Below, piece after piece: positions 1-9,048 of a DNA stretch of 33,739 bases (positions are counted from its first letter, which is position 1; each line of letters starts with the position of its first letter). Made by a program: the position numbers and the translations under genes. Location: positions 1 through 33,739 of the forward strand of contig JAPLNP010000152.1 in NCBI GenBank assembly GCA_026401055.1, given 5' to 3'. The notes beneath the pieces were generated by a model. That model worked only from the letters and a program-made list of their open reading frames with translations. It did no database searches and was not told the DNA's origin. This DNA comes from Planctomycetia bacterium. GTDB taxonomy: Bacteria; Planctomycetota; Planctomycetia; Pirellulales; Thermoguttaceae.

Positions 1-241
1 GAAGCGTCGTGCCGCCAGGCAACAAGGCTTTCGCAAATCCCGTCCCTCAATCTAGCGAACCCTGTCCTGCACCCGTGGTTATTGGTTCGCCCCAAACCGC
101 CCTATCGGCGGCGGGTGGGTCTCGCTACAATGCCCCGCCTTTCCCCTGAATCCACGCGGTCGTTTCGGTGCTGCGTCGCTGGTTCCGAATCGGTCGCGCC
201 GTTCTTGTCAATACGTCTCGATCTCTCCCAGGTGAACAAGG

Positions 242-1495
242 ATGTTCCCACTGCACGATCGCGTGAGACGTCGGATTTGCATTGCGGGCTTCTTCGCCCT
301 GGCCGTCGCGCCGACGGTGGCCGTGCTGGGCTTGGCACTGGCGTGGCGGCTGCCGAGCCACGTCCGAGCCGAAGCCGATCGCCTCGGCCGTCAATTGGGC
401 ATGGACGTCAGCCTTGCCGGCGTCGAGCACCCGCTGCCCGGGGTGATCCGCTACCGGGGACTCGACCTCTCGAGTCCCGAGACCGGCCGCACCGTGGCCC
501 ATTGTCTGTGGCTGGAGGCCCAAAACAGGATGCTTGCCGACCCTCAAGGCAAGCTGCGGCCCACGTTGGTGCTCCGCGCGGGGCAGCCGGAAGTCGACGT
601 TGCCGAGATGGCCGAACTCGGTCAACTCGCCAACGGCGCGATCCGCCTCCGCCTGGGCAACTCGCGGTGCGACGTCCAACTCAACGCCAAGCAGCTCCAA
701 CTCAAGACGGGCGACGACGTCCGGACGCTCACCGACGTCCGCGGCACCGTGCAGACGACCACGGCCGGCACCCAGGCGATGCTCCGTTTCCGGCTCGCCG
801 GCAACGAGACGGGCGAGCCGGCCAGGCTATGGCTCGGCCGAAACCGCCAAACCGAACCGGCGGCCGACTGGTTCGAAGTCGACACCGGCGGCAGCGCGTT
901 GCCCTGCGACCTGCTCGCGCTGGCCATCGCGCCGATGCGGTCGCTCGGCGCCAGTGCGCGATTTCGCGGCTGCCTCAATGCAGCCCTCGTCACCGAAGGC
1001 TGGCAGGGCGAGATCTCGGGCCAATTCTCCGACGTCGAACTCGATCGACTGGTGACCGACCGTCTTCCTTACCAACTCAGCGGCACCGCGCACGTGGAAA
1101 TCGAGCATGCCCAGTTCCGCGGTGGGCGGATGGAAGAAATCCGTGGCCGCATTCTCGCCGGCCCCGGCAGAGTCAGCCGCTCACTCGTCGACGCGGCCGC
1201 CACCCAACTGGGGCTCGGCGGCGGACCACCGCTGGCGGCGCCCGACGCCGTCGTGCCCTACGAGCAGCTTGCCTTCAAGTTTGCCGCCAATGCCTACGGG
1301 CTGGTTTTGGAGGGCCATTGCCGGGCCGGCGCGGTGATGTGCGACGGCCGGGGGCAGTTGCTCTGCTCTCTGCACCAACCGCGGCCGATCGCGGCGCTGC
1401 TGCGAACTCTGGCTCCCCGCACCGCGGAGCAGTTTCCCGTCTCGCCCGAAACCGATTGGCTCGCCCGCCGCCTGCCGCTGGCCAGGCAGCCGTGA
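242..1495 (+). CDS. AsmA-like membrane-anchored protein of unknown function
   Basis: 417 residues. A short basic N-terminus (RVRRR) is followed by one hydrophobic segment at about residues 13-35, so the protein is probably anchored in the membrane with the rest outside the cytoplasm. The remainder is beta-rich. Phrases such as 'SGQFSDVELDRLV' and 'SGTAHVEIEHAQFRGGRMEEIRG' resemble AsmA/TamB-type proteins, which act in envelope or lipid transport. That link is by pattern only. The ATG at 242 follows an AGGTGA ribosome-binding site six bases upstream and is preferred to earlier in-frame starts. A signal-peptide glycoside hydrolase follows 93 bases downstream on the same strand, so the two may share a transcript. 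The exact role is unknown. Confidence 0.7.
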   Translation: MFPLHDRVRRRICIAGFFALAVAPTVAVLGLALAWRLPSHVRAEADRLGRQLGMDVSLAGVEHPLPGVIRYRGLDLSSPETGRTVAHCLWLEAQNRMLADPQGKLRPTLVLRAGQPEVDVAEMAELGQLANGAIRLRLGNSRCDVQLNAKQLQLKTGDDVRTLTDVRGTVQTTTAGTQAMLRFRLAGNETGEPARLWLGRNRQTEPAADWFEVDTGGSALPCDLLALAIAPMRSLGASARFRGCLNAALVTEGWQGEISGQFSDVELDRLVTDRLPYQLSGTAHVEIEHAQFRGGRMEEIRGRILAGPGRVSRSLVDAAATQLGLGGGPPLAAPDAVVPYEQLAFKFAANAYGLVLEGHCRAGAVMCDGRGQLLCSLHQPRPIAALLRTLAPRTAEQFPVSPETDWLARRLPLARQP

Positions 1496-1588
1496 CGCAC
1501 GCGAGTGGCGCCAACCTTTCTCGAACGATCACGGTGCGTGCAAACACGCATCCACGCGACTTCCTCCCATCAACACGGTGAATTGACC

Positions 1589-3664
1589 ATGCAACGCCGC
1601 ACATCCAGACCTCTCATGCTCTTCTTGCTATCCATCGCGATGCTCGCGCCGCTCGGTCCGGCATGGGGGCAGGCGGAATCCGAGCCGGCACGGCAACCGT
1701 CCGCCGCGACGGAGACGCCCGATCCCTGGCGGGCCTTGGCCGTCGTGCCCAGAGCGATTCCCGCGCCGTTGGCGGAGCATCCGGGCAACATCCACCTGGA
1801 GGGCGAGGACGTCCGAGTCCAACTGCCCGAGGCGATGGCCGGCAAGGCCGCGCGCTGGCAGGCGCGGGACGATCGCGGCAAGATCATCGCCGAGGGCCGG
1901 CTGGAGGTCGCGGGCAAAGCGGCATCGGGCGGCGTGTCGCTGGGGCGGCCCGGCGTCGGCTGGTACCGGATCGAGTTTCTCGACGCCGCGGGCAAGCCGG
2001 CCGGATGGACCTCGGCGGCGGTTCTGGCGCGGCTTCGAGCCGCCACGCCGCAGGACTCGCCCGTATGCGTCGACATGGCCACGGCGTGGTTCGCCCGCAA
2101 CGACGCGGCGGACCAGCGCCGGCTGGCGAACCTCGCCGCGTTGGCCGGAGTGAACTGGGTCCGCGACCGGCTCGCTTGGCGCGAGATCCAGCCGGCGGCC
2201 GACCGCTTCGCCGACGAAGACACCACTTACGATTCGGCCGCGACGATCCAGGCCGAGGCCGGACTGAAGGTTTTGCAGGTCTTCCACGACACGCCCGGCT
2301 GGGCGGCCGAGAGTCCCGAGGGACGAGGCCGCTTCCCCGACGACCTCCGCCACGCCTACCGCCTCGCCCGGGCAATGGCCCAGCGACTGCACGGCCGCGT
2401 GCTGGCGTGGGAGCCGTGGAACGAGGCAAACGCGGGCACGTTTGGCGGGCACACGGTCGACGAGATGTGCTCGTACCAGAAGGCGGCTTGCCTGGGTTTC
2501 AAGGCGGGCGACCCCGGACTCGTGGTCTGCTGGCATCCGACGACGGGCACGCCCACCGACTTGCACACCCGGGGCGTGCTGGACAACGAAACGTGGCCCT
2601 ACTTCGACGTCTACGCGATGCACTCGTACGACTGGCCGGACTCGTACGCGAAGCTCTGGGGTCCGGTCTACGCGGCGGCGTGCGGCCGGCCGCTGTGGAT
2701 CACCGAGGCCGACCGCGGCATCAGCACTTCAACCGGCATGCCGTGGTGCGACATGTCGCCCGAGGACGAACTCCGCAAGGCCCGGCTCATGGCCCAGGAG
2801 TACGCCAGCAGCCTGGCGGCCGGCGCGAACCGGCACTTCCACTTCATCCTGGGCCACTACCAGGAGCAGGGCGGAAAAGTCCAGTTCGGGCTGCTGCGGA
2901 TGGACAAGACGCCCCGGCCGACCTATGTCGCCCTGGCGGCGCTCGGACGGCTGCTGGCCGGCGGGCGATGCCTGGGCACGTGGCCAATCGAGGGCCAGCC
3001 GAACGCCCACGTCTGCGCCTTCTCGGCCCGGCCCGACGGCGCCGAACGCAACGTGCTCGTCGCTTGGGCCGAACAGCCCGGCGACTGGCCGGCGCGGGAC
3101 AAGACCACCGCCCCCTGGTCGCTGCCCGAGGGCGTTTCGGTCGAGGCCGTCTTCGACTACCTCGGCCGATCGCTCGGCAAGGACGTGCCCGGCGAGCTTC
3201 GCGGCGAGCCGGTCTTCGTCCTGCTTCGGCCGGGCGACGCTCGAAAACTGCCGCTGGTACCCGTGCCCCCAAGTCCGTACCGCTCGGGCGAAGCGTCGCC
3301 GCTCGTGCTGCAACTGAAAATCACTGACGCGCCGATCGTTCAGGCCGACGTGGGCGCCTGGACGCTCGTCTTCGACCGCCAGCTTCCGGCGGGCCGCGAG
3401 GCGGAGGTGACCGTCTGGGCGTACAACTTCAGCGACCGCGCGGTCCGCGGCGTGGTCGAGCTGGCCGAATGTCCCGCAGGTTGGACGATGACGCCGACCC
3501 GCTGGGAAGTCGCGATCGAGCCCATGGACCGCAAGGCGCTCGCGGCCCGGCTGAGCGTGCCCAAGCCAACTCCGGGCGCCGACGGCTCCGCCTGGTTACG
3601 TCTCCGCGCCGATTTCGGCCCCGCCGGCCGGCCCGTGCTGGCGTTTCGGGTGATGAGCAAGTAG
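1589..3664 (+). CDS. Secreted clan GH-A-type glycoside hydrolase
   Basis: 691 residues. The start at 1589 gives a typical signal peptide (basic MQRR, then LMLFLLSIAMLAPLGPAWG) with cleavage near residues 25-29; an earlier in-frame start would bury it. Residues about 150-490 look like a TIM-barrel hydrolase of clan GH-A (GH5/GH39/GH42-like). WEPWNEA gives a candidate acid/base Glu279, and PLWITEADRG gives a candidate nucleophile Glu373 at the usual spacing. VYAMHSYDWP also fits a barrel strand. Residues 60-145 look like an N-terminal beta-sandwich, and residues 600-690 like an Ig/NEW3-type domain. It probably cleaves a polysaccharide outside the cytoplasm; the substrate cannot be named. It ends at TAG 3664 with no clear terminator. 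Confidence 0.8.
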   Translation: MQRRTSRPLMLFLLSIAMLAPLGPAWGQAESEPARQPSAATETPDPWRALAVVPRAIPAPLAEHPGNIHLEGEDVRVQLPEAMAGKAARWQARDDRGKIIAEGRLEVAGKAASGGVSLGRPGVGWYRIEFLDAAGKPAGWTSAAVLARLRAATPQDSPVCVDMATAWFARNDAADQRRLANLAALAGVNWVRDRLAWREIQPAADRFADEDTTYDSAATIQAEAGLKVLQVFHDTPGWAAESPEGRGRFPDDLRHAYRLARAMAQRLHGRVLAWEPWNEANAGTFGGHTVDEMCSYQKAACLGFKAGDPGLVVCWHPTTGTPTDLHTRGVLDNETWPYFDVYAMHSYDWPDSYAKLWGPVYAAACGRPLWITEADRGISTSTGMPWCDMSPEDELRKARLMAQEYASSLAAGANRHFHFILGHYQEQGGKVQFGLLRMDKTPRPTYVALAALGRLLAGGRCLGTWPIEGQPNAHVCAFSARPDGAERNVLVAWAEQPGDWPARDKTTAPWSLPEGVSVEAVFDYLGRSLGKDVPGELRGEPVFVLLRPGDARKLPLVPVPPSPYRSGEASPLVLQLKITDAPIVQADVGAWTLVFDRQLPAGREAEVTVWAYNFSDRAVRGVVELAECPAGWTMTPTRWEVAIEPMDRKALAARLSVPKPTPGADGSAWLRLRADFGPAGRPVLAFRVMSK

Positions 3665-4082
3665 GCGGGGGCCTGTTCCCGTCGATGAAGGACGTGTAAA
3701 CATGAAACAAGCAGCACTGACGCGGCAGTGTGGACCAGAGAAAATCGGATCATTTCGGTAGTTTTCCGCCCTGGCGGAATCGCCGCAACAGAACCAGCTT
3801 GACGCTTGGAGAAGGCACTCGCGGAAGAGCTAGTTGCGGCCAGGGGCCTCGCCGTGAAGCCCTCGATTGGCCAGCCTGAGCCTTCGGACGGATTATTGAC
3901 CCTCAGGAAAGTAATGCAGCGCGTTAGAGTTTTTCCAGCTTGCCAGATGCGGTGATTTGCCGAGAACCTGTGGATCGGCCACCGCGTACAAATTGCATTG
4001 CTTTCCTGAGGGTCAATAGGCAGGCAATAGCCCGGCGGGCTCAATGGCATCCGGTAGCCGGGGAGGGCAGAGCGACCGACGC
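3665..4082. other. 418-bp gap without a convincing gene
   Basis: No reading frame here resembles a known protein. A minus-strand frame stays open from about 4107 to 3340, but it runs antisense into the glycoside hydrolase and has no recognisable sequence. The gap holds the 125-bp inverted-repeat element at 3894-4018. The rest may be debris from whatever event truncated the radical SAM gene next door. Confidence 0.5.
3894..4018. mobile_element. MITE-like element with 25-bp terminal inverted repeats
   Basis: The left arm at 3894-3918 (TATTGACCCTCAGGAAAGTA plus 5 bases) matches the reverse complement of 3994-4018 at 24 of 25 positions. About 75 bp of non-coding sequence separates them. Both ends read TA outside TTGACCCTC, as if a TA target had been duplicated, a habit of IS630/Tc1-mariner-type elements and their MITEs. 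No transposase is encoded, so any movement would depend on one supplied elsewhere. It lies beside the broken end of a radical SAM gene. A structured RNA is the alternative. Confidence 0.55.
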
Positions 4083-4832
4083 TCACAGGGCGGAGACAAT
4101 CGCGCACTTTGATACCGCGAGCGGCATTCGGCTCAACACGCGCATCGCAACTTCCGACATTTTCCTAGAGTATGCGCAGACCCGTGGGGACTTCGCAAGC
4201 AGATAGGAAAGACTTTGCGTTACCGCAGCGAACGATGGCTTCCCCGTCTTCATCGGCCGCTGTCTATTTTGGATTTCCTCGCCCCCGTCAATACTGATCG
4301 TTATCGTGATTCCCGCGTCGATGAGAAAATCAATGGTCTCTCGACAAAGCAGGACACCGTTTGTGACCAATGAGAATCGCACGCGTCTGTCCTCGGCACG
4401 AGCACGCTCAAGGCCGACGCGATGCGATGCAACGATAGCGTCCCATGCCAGGAGAGGCTCACCGCCGAAGTAAATAAGATGAGCAACTTCGTCGATGGGA
4501 ACGCGGTCCAAACAATAGTGAGTTATTTGGGCGGCAAGGTCCGGTGACATCAACGACGCTCGTTTGCCGTAGGTGCCACAAGCCGCAAAGCAATAAACAC
4601 ACGCAAGATTACAGTCGTTGGCCACATTGAGAAAGAGGCCGAATCGGCGGCGAGGCGGTTCACCACGATTCGCGCTGCCAAAACCGAGCCCGCTGCGTAG
4701 CCATTCCAACAGTTCCAGCCGTCGGCCCAAGTACCTCACCTCATGGCTATTGAGCAAGGCGACTTCATCAAGCGCCAACTGGAGCACTTTGCCGTATCGC
4801 GGAAAATAGACATACCCGCGACCACTGCCCAT
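4083..4832 (-). pseudogene. Truncated radical SAM/SPASM-type enzyme
   Basis: 249 residues remain, whereas SPASM-type radical SAM maturases usually have about 370-450. The core is clear: CNLACVYC (Cys74, Cys78, Cys81) binds the 4Fe-4S cluster, YFGGEPLL is the SAM-binding GGEP motif, and LVTNG and ISIDG are later barrel strands. These are typical of anaerobic sulfatase-maturating enzymes and peptide maturases. After KSPRV near residue 218 the sequence stops resembling the family and ends at a TGA, with no SPASM cysteines. None of the shifted frames restores the domain, so this looks like a deletion or insertion junction, not a simple frameshift. The start at 4832 (MGSGRGYVYF) is chosen by similarity to the family N-terminus; the frame extends up to 4946. 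No sulfatase or precursor peptide lies next to it. Confidence 0.7.
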
Positions 4833-5186
4833 TGTATCACGGCCAATACATGTACGGATGTACAAAGTCTTCACTACAACGCTCTGGCGGCTGACCACCG
4901 ACATACCGCTTGCCAAGACCAAACGACTTGCGTCAAGAAACCCCACCTACGAACCGAGGTCAATTTTTGTGTTGTGGAGCGGGTAGCACCGATGGTTTTC
5001 CAGAGTGTATTCTCGGCGCCGAAGGTGATTTCGGCGAACCGTCGGCGGTGCGTGGGCCCGGAACGGGCCTTGGCATCATGGCCCCGGGTTGCGGCGCAGC
5101 CGCTACCCTGGGACAATTGCCGCAACACGCAGAAAACCCCAACCGGGTTTTGAAGGTGGGGCGCAACGCGAAAACGAGGACCAACC
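4833..5186. other. Gap between radical SAM remnant and propeller gene
   Basis: No gene is supported in these 354 bases. On the plus strand they hold four strong short hairpins between 5017 and 5151 (separate entry). They also hold a clear ribosome-binding site, CGAGGA at 5175-5180, six bases before the ATG at 5187. Confidence 0.5.
5017..5151 (+). promoter_or_regulatory. Run of four hairpins, candidate structured leader
   Basis: Four stem-loops follow one another. 5017-5036 is CGCCGAA/TTCGGCG with a 6-base loop. 5055-5069 is GGCCCG/CGGGCC with loop GAA. 5086-5108 is GGGTTGCGGC/GCCGCTACCC with loop GCA and one mismatch. 5133-5151 is AAAACCC/GGGTTTT with a 5-base loop. The last ends 35 bases before the start codon at 5187. 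They could be an mRNA leader, a small RNA or repeat debris. No known riboswitch consensus was recognised, and stems of this size are partly expected in GC-rich DNA. Confidence 0.4.
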
Positions 5187-6566
5187 ATGAACACATCCAT
5201 AACCCGTCGGCAGTTTCTTCAGACAAGTGGGCGGGTGGCCGGGGGCGTTGCGGCGCTGGCGGTCGGCACGCGGCTGGCGGCGGCGGAGGGGGAGGCGAAA
5301 CCGGTCCCGCTCTCGGAGGCCTTCCCGCGGTATGAGGAGTTCAAGCCGCTCGTGCCCGTCTACTGCGTCACTCCCAAGCTCAACGGCTGCTTCCACCGGT
5401 TTTTCAACACGTCGCCGATCAGTCCGTCGGGCCGGTACTTGGCGGTGACGCGGTTGGCGTGCGAGGATCGGCTCGCGACGCCCGACGAAGAGGCCGAGGT
5501 CGTGCTGGTCGACCTTCAGACGGGCGAATCCCGCGTGCTCGCCAAGACCAAGGGTTTCGACAGCCAACTCGGGGCACAAGCCCAGTGGGGCGCGACCGAC
5601 AACGAGTTGTTCTTCAATGATCTTGACACCAAGCAGTGGCGGGCGTTCGGCGTGCGGATGGATCCGATCTCGGGCGAGCGCCGCAACCTGGACGGACCCG
5701 TCTTCGAGGTCACTCGCGACGGCAAGCTCGCCGCCAGCATCTGCCTGGCGCGCAGCGCGATCACCCAGCGCGGCTACGGCGTGGTCATTCCCACCGAAGT
5801 GCTCCCCTGGAACGAGGGCGCGGTCAAGGACGACGGCGTGTACCTGACCGACACGGCAACGGGGGCGTGCCGGCTGCTGGTTTCTTACAAGGACCTCGCG
5901 GAGGCGTGCGGGGAGAAGCTCATCCCGACGGAGACCGACCGGGGCGGCGGCTATCATGGGCATCAGATTTCGTGGAACCCGCAGGGAACGCGACTCTGGC
6001 TCGCCCTGGCATTCAACTACCCGCAGCCGATGACGAGCAACAAGCGGCGGCTCGAACTGAGTCTGATCACGCTCAAGCCGGACGGCAGCGACATCCACGT
6101 CGCCTTGACTTCGCCCGTCTGGCGACGACAAGGGGGCAATCATCCCTGCTGGTGCGCCGACGGCGAGCATATCAGCATGAACTTCCGGATGGGAGAGAAC
6201 AAACGCTACAGCCTGGTGCGGATGCGTTACGACGGGCAAGACCTGGCGCCGCTGACGCCCGTCGTGGGCACCGGGCACCCCACGCTCCATCCCGACGGTC
6301 GCCACATCTTCACGGACACGTACCAGCGGGAACTGCCCGGCTTCGAAGACGGCACCATTCCGCTGCGGTGGATCGACACGGCCGACGGCACCGAGCGGAT
6401 GCTGGTGCGGATCGGCAGTCGGCCGCCGTATTCGGGCCCATTCAATGCGTTGCGAGTCGATCCGCACCCGGCATGGGACCGGACCTACAGCCGGGTGGCG
6501 TTCAACGCCTGTCCGACCGGCACGCGGCGGGTCTACGTCGCGGACATCCCGCGGGAGATGTTTTGA
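5187..6566 (+). CDS. Tat-exported TolB/WD40-like beta-propeller protein
   Basis: 459 residues. The N-terminus TRRQFLQTSGRVAGGVAAL is a classic twin-arginine (Tat) signal ending near AAAEG (residues 31-35), so the folded protein is exported. The mature part repeats blades of the 'SPSGRYLAVTR', 'WNPQGTRLWLALAF', 'HPTLHPDGRHIFTDTY' and 'HPAWDRTYSRVAFNA' type, as in TolB and PD40 propellers and in oligogalacturonate lyases (PL22). His-rich loops (GGGYHGHQISWN, GGNHPCW) could bind metal or form an active site. I cannot tell whether it is an enzyme or a binding protein. A good Shine-Dalgarno (CGAGGA) precedes the start. The gene ends 96 bases before a bidirectional terminator. Confidence 0.75.
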   Translation: MNTSITRRQFLQTSGRVAGGVAALAVGTRLAAAEGEAKPVPLSEAFPRYEEFKPLVPVYCVTPKLNGCFHRFFNTSPISPSGRYLAVTRLACEDRLATPDEEAEVVLVDLQTGESRVLAKTKGFDSQLGAQAQWGATDNELFFNDLDTKQWRAFGVRMDPISGERRNLDGPVFEVTRDGKLAASICLARSAITQRGYGVVIPTEVLPWNEGAVKDDGVYLTDTATGACRLLVSYKDLAEACGEKLIPTETDRGGGYHGHQISWNPQGTRLWLALAFNYPQPMTSNKRRLELSLITLKPDGSDIHVALTSPVWRRQGGNHPCWCADGEHISMNFRMGENKRYSLVRMRYDGQDLAPLTPVVGTGHPTLHPDGRHIFTDTYQRELPGFEDGTIPLRWIDTADGTERMLVRIGSRPPYSGPFNALRVDPHPAWDRTYSRVAFNACPTGTRRVYVADIPREMF

Positions 6567-6661
6567 GCCGTTCGCGATGCGGTTTCCCGCAGAATTTCGG
6601 GGAAGTCCCGTATTGCTCTAGACGCGGCCGGGATTTGACGAAACAATCCGTACGACACAAG

Positions 6662-6735
6662 AAACAGCTCTTCTTCGCCGAATTAGTGGGGCAGCTAATA
6701 CTCCGGCGCGAGAAGGGCTGTTTTCTTTTCTTGCC
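6662..6735. terminator. Bidirectional intrinsic terminator between convergent genes
   Basis: Arms 6662-6680 (AAACAGCTCTTCTTCGCCG) and 6704-6723 pair along almost their full length, with an inner ATTAG/CTAAT stem in the loop. The plus strand continues as TTTTCTTTTCTT. The minus strand leaves the stem as GTTTCTTGTG. It lies between the propeller gene (+) and htrA (-), so it probably ends both transcripts. Confidence 0.8.
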
Positions 6736-6838
6736 GCCCGGCCCGATCGTGGAGCGGCGCGAGCAGTCCCCAGGTGTCCGGGCCGGGCCAGAAGACCGTC
6801 GGCCCGACCCGGTAAACACCAGGGAGGGTGCATGCGGA

Positions 6839-8488
6839 TTACTTCTCGACGCGCACGGCGACGAACCGGGCGCCCTCAGGCGTCCGGACCAGCAACAGAA
6901 GCCCCTTGTCGAGCGGCTGTTGCAGGACTTTCTGGAGGTCCTTGACGGACTTAACGTCTTGGCGATTGGCCTGGGTGATGACCATGCCGGTGGCCAGGCC
7001 CGCCTCTTCGGCGGGACTGCCCGGGCGGACTTCGGTAATCACGACGCCATGGTCGGCCTTGACGCCGAGTTGTTCGGCCACCTCGGCGCTGAGGTTCTCC
7101 ACCTGGATGCCGAGTTTGTCGACGCGGGACTGCTCCGCCTTGCCCAGCGCCTGGGGCGCGTTGCCGGCGGCGGCAACGTCTTCCGGCTGCTCGCGGAGCG
7201 TCACATTGAGCGTGACCCGCTTGCCGTCGCGGAGCACGACCATGGCCTGTTCGCCGCCGATTTTGGCCCGTTCGACCACGCCTTGGAGTTCCTGCGGGCT
7301 GGCCACGCCGGCGCCGGCGAACTCGACGATGACGTCGCCCGGCTGCATTCCGGCCTTGGCCGCGGGCGTGTCGGGTTGGACGTCGGAGATCAGCACGCCC
7401 TCATGGACCTTCGCGCCGAGTTGCTCGGCCAATTGCTGGGTGACCGGCTGGATCATCACGCCCAGATAGGCCCGATGGACCGATCCGTTTTCGACGAGTT
7501 GTCCGCCGACCCACTTGGCCAGGCTGATCGGGATCGCAAACCCGACGCCTTGGTTGCCGCCGTTGCGGGAGGAGATTGCGGTGTTGATGCCGATGACTTC
7601 TCCGTCCAGGTTCACCAGCGGGCCGCCGCTGTTGCCGGGGTTGATCGCGGCATCGGTCTGGATGAAGTTCTCACGCGGCGCGATGCCGATGCCTCGGTGC
7701 ATCGCGCTGACGATTCCCGCCGTCACGGTTCCTTCGAGTCCGAAGGGCTGCCCGAGGGCGAGCACCCAGTCGCCGATCTCCGCGGCATCGCTGTTGCCGA
7801 GCTTGGCGGCTTGGAGGTCCTTGGCGTCCTTGATCCGCACGACCGCGATGTCGGTCTTCGGATCCTGTTTGACCTCGACGGCCTCAAACTCGCGGCCGTC
7901 GTGCAGGCGGACCATGATCTTGCCGCCGCCGTCCACAACGTGGCTGTTGGTGAGGATGGCGCCGCTCGGGTCGACGATCACGCCGGAGCCGATGGCTTGG
8001 CCTCCGAAGGGAACTCCCGGGTTGGGCACCGACGGCATCTGTCGGAAGTGCCTCCGAAGTTCCGGATTGTTGCGGAACAGGTCGCCAAAGGGAGAGCCTT
8101 CGCCAAACGGGCTCTCGTTCCAACCTTCGTCCGGCGCGGACTCTTGGCTTCGGGCCTCACGTTGGGGCCGCGGGCTGTTGGTGATCGTGACCACCGAGGG
8201 CAACACTTTCTCGGCGGCGCCGCGAAACGCCTTCGACAGGTCTTTCGCGTAGTTTTCCTCCGCCGGGGCCTCGGTTGCCGCCTTGGCAGCCACAAGTTTG
8301 GCCGCGTGGTCAGGGCTCGTCGGGGTGGTCGTGTCCGCATACCACGGCGTGGCAGCGGACGAACGGTCCGCGTTTTTCGTGAGGGTGCCGGTGGCCAGCG
8401 CCACGGTCCCCGCCAGCGCGACGAGCACCGTCAGCGCGAGCCAACTTCGGCCGCGGAGCCCACAGAATCGATCGTTCATACTTCTCAT
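6839..8488 (-). CDS. HtrA/DegP-type periplasmic serine protease
   Basis: 549 residues. The start at 8488 has AGGAGAGG seven bases upstream; the frame opens earlier but without support. A hydrophobic segment at about residues 15-34 is a signal peptide or anchor. The trypsin-like domain carries the triad His183 (LTNSHVV), Asp213 (KTDIAVV) and Ser287 (NPGNSGGP), all intact. Two PDZ domains follow at about 340-430 and 455-547; both contain a G-V-x-I core and P-A-x-x-A-G. This is the DegP/DegQ layout for degrading or refolding damaged envelope proteins. An insertion at about 105-160, rich in Pro, Glu, Phe and Arg, corresponds to the LA-loop region that shapes oligomer assembly in this family. No sigma-E box was recognised. 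It converges with the propeller gene. Confidence 0.93.
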   Translation of the reverse strand: MRSMNDRFCGLRGRSWLALTVLVALAGTVALATGTLTKNADRSSAATPWYADTTTPTSPDHAAKLVAAKAATEAPAEENYAKDLSKAFRGAAEKVLPSVVTITNSPRPQREARSQESAPDEGWNESPFGEGSPFGDLFRNNPELRRHFRQMPSVPNPGVPFGGQAIGSGVIVDPSGAILTNSHVVDGGGKIMVRLHDGREFEAVEVKQDPKTDIAVVRIKDAKDLQAAKLGNSDAAEIGDWVLALGQPFGLEGTVTAGIVSAMHRGIGIAPRENFIQTDAAINPGNSGGPLVNLDGEVIGINTAISSRNGGNQGVGFAIPISLAKWVGGQLVENGSVHRAYLGVMIQPVTQQLAEQLGAKVHEGVLISDVQPDTPAAKAGMQPGDVIVEFAGAGVASPQELQGVVERAKIGGEQAMVVLRDGKRVTLNVTLREQPEDVAAAGNAPQALGKAEQSRVDKLGIQVENLSAEVAEQLGVKADHGVVITEVRPGSPAEEAGLATGMVITQANRQDVKSVKDLQKVLQQPLDKGLLLLVRTPEGARFVAVRVEK

Positions 8489-8834
8489 GTTTGCCTCTCC
8501 TCTTCCCCGGCCCAGCGACAAGAATACACAACAAACGGGTGGCCGCCGCTTGGGCCGGACCGCGCGCGGCACCCGATGCCCTTCCTCTCTGAGTTAGTTG
8601 CCGCCGGCGCGGCGATCTTGCGGACTGTGCCGACGGTGGGGCTACCACGTGGGGTTCATCAAGCCCGTCAGGAATGGTAGAGACCCGCAAACCAGTCTCT
8701 CGTCGAGTCACCGTCCGCGGCAAAAATCACGTTCCGACCGGCGGCCGAGGCCCACCAAGGTCCGTCGTAAGTTGTTGGTGGAAAACCACTTAGTAATTCC
8801 TCTGCAAAACAGCGCAGACGGCGGTTTGGCGGTC

Positions 8835-8843
8835 TGCTAGAAT
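8835..8843 (+). promoter_or_regulatory. Extended -10 promoter candidate for rpe operon
   Basis: TGCTAGAAT is a TGn extended -10 box with TAGAAT (5 of 6 to consensus). No good -35 lies 17 bases upstream. Transcription would begin near 8850, leaving a leader of about 200 bases before rpe. The same TGCTAGAAT string recurs at 11371-11379 before another gene, which supports its use as a promoter. Confidence 0.45.
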
Positions 8844-8844
8844 A

Positions 8845-8874
8845 GGGCTTTCCACCACGTTGTCGTGGAAGCCC
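8845..8874 (+). promoter_or_regulatory. Leader hairpin upstream of rpe
   Basis: GGGCTTTCCAC pairs with GTGGAAGCCC across a short loop, with one bulged base. The hairpin begins at or just before the predicted transcription start. It could stabilise the mRNA 5' end or regulate the operon. There is no T-run, so it is not a terminator. Confidence 0.4.
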
Positions 8875-9048
8875 AGTCCCGGGGCCGCAGTCCAACGTCT
8901 ACTCCGCGATGCGGCCGAGAACGCTCCCCAATCTTTGCGCCAAGAGCCCAGAAGCGAGCGGGCGGTCATAAAACCGCCTGACGTCTATCGCAGAATTCTT
9001 CTGTCGCGTGCGCGTTCTTTGCCCGAGTCCCTTTGGTACGCTTGCCGT

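Larger units (their letters stand above)
8489..9048. other. 560-bp divergent intergenic region, htrA / rpe
   Basis: This region holds both divergent 5' ends. On the htrA side there is AGGAGAGG just before the start and a weak TATTCT -10-like box (minus strand, 8521-8526) without a good -35. On the rpe side are the extended -10 box and leader hairpin listed separately. A plus-strand frame stays open into rpe, but its sequence upstream of 9049 resembles no epimerase. Nothing else was identified in about 8540-8830. Confidence 0.5.

Noticed and set aside
82-1581. A 499-codon plus-strand open frame overlapping the AsmA-like gene
   Set aside because: It reads as Arg/Pro/Gly-rich noise with no domains. 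The frame at 242-1495 has a membrane segment, sensible composition and a ribosome-binding site.
3340-4107. A minus-strand frame downstream of the radical SAM remnant as its missing half
   Set aside because: It contains no SPASM cysteine pattern and runs antisense into the glycoside hydrolase.
4083-4832. A peptide-modification (RiPP) cluster around the radical SAM gene
   Set aside because: No precursor peptide, transporter or protease sits next to it, and the enzyme itself is truncated.
5636-8680. A plus-strand open frame of 1014 codons
   Set aside because: It is out of phase with the propeller gene and antisense to htrA, whose triad and PDZ domains are clear. High GC explains the long stop-free frame.
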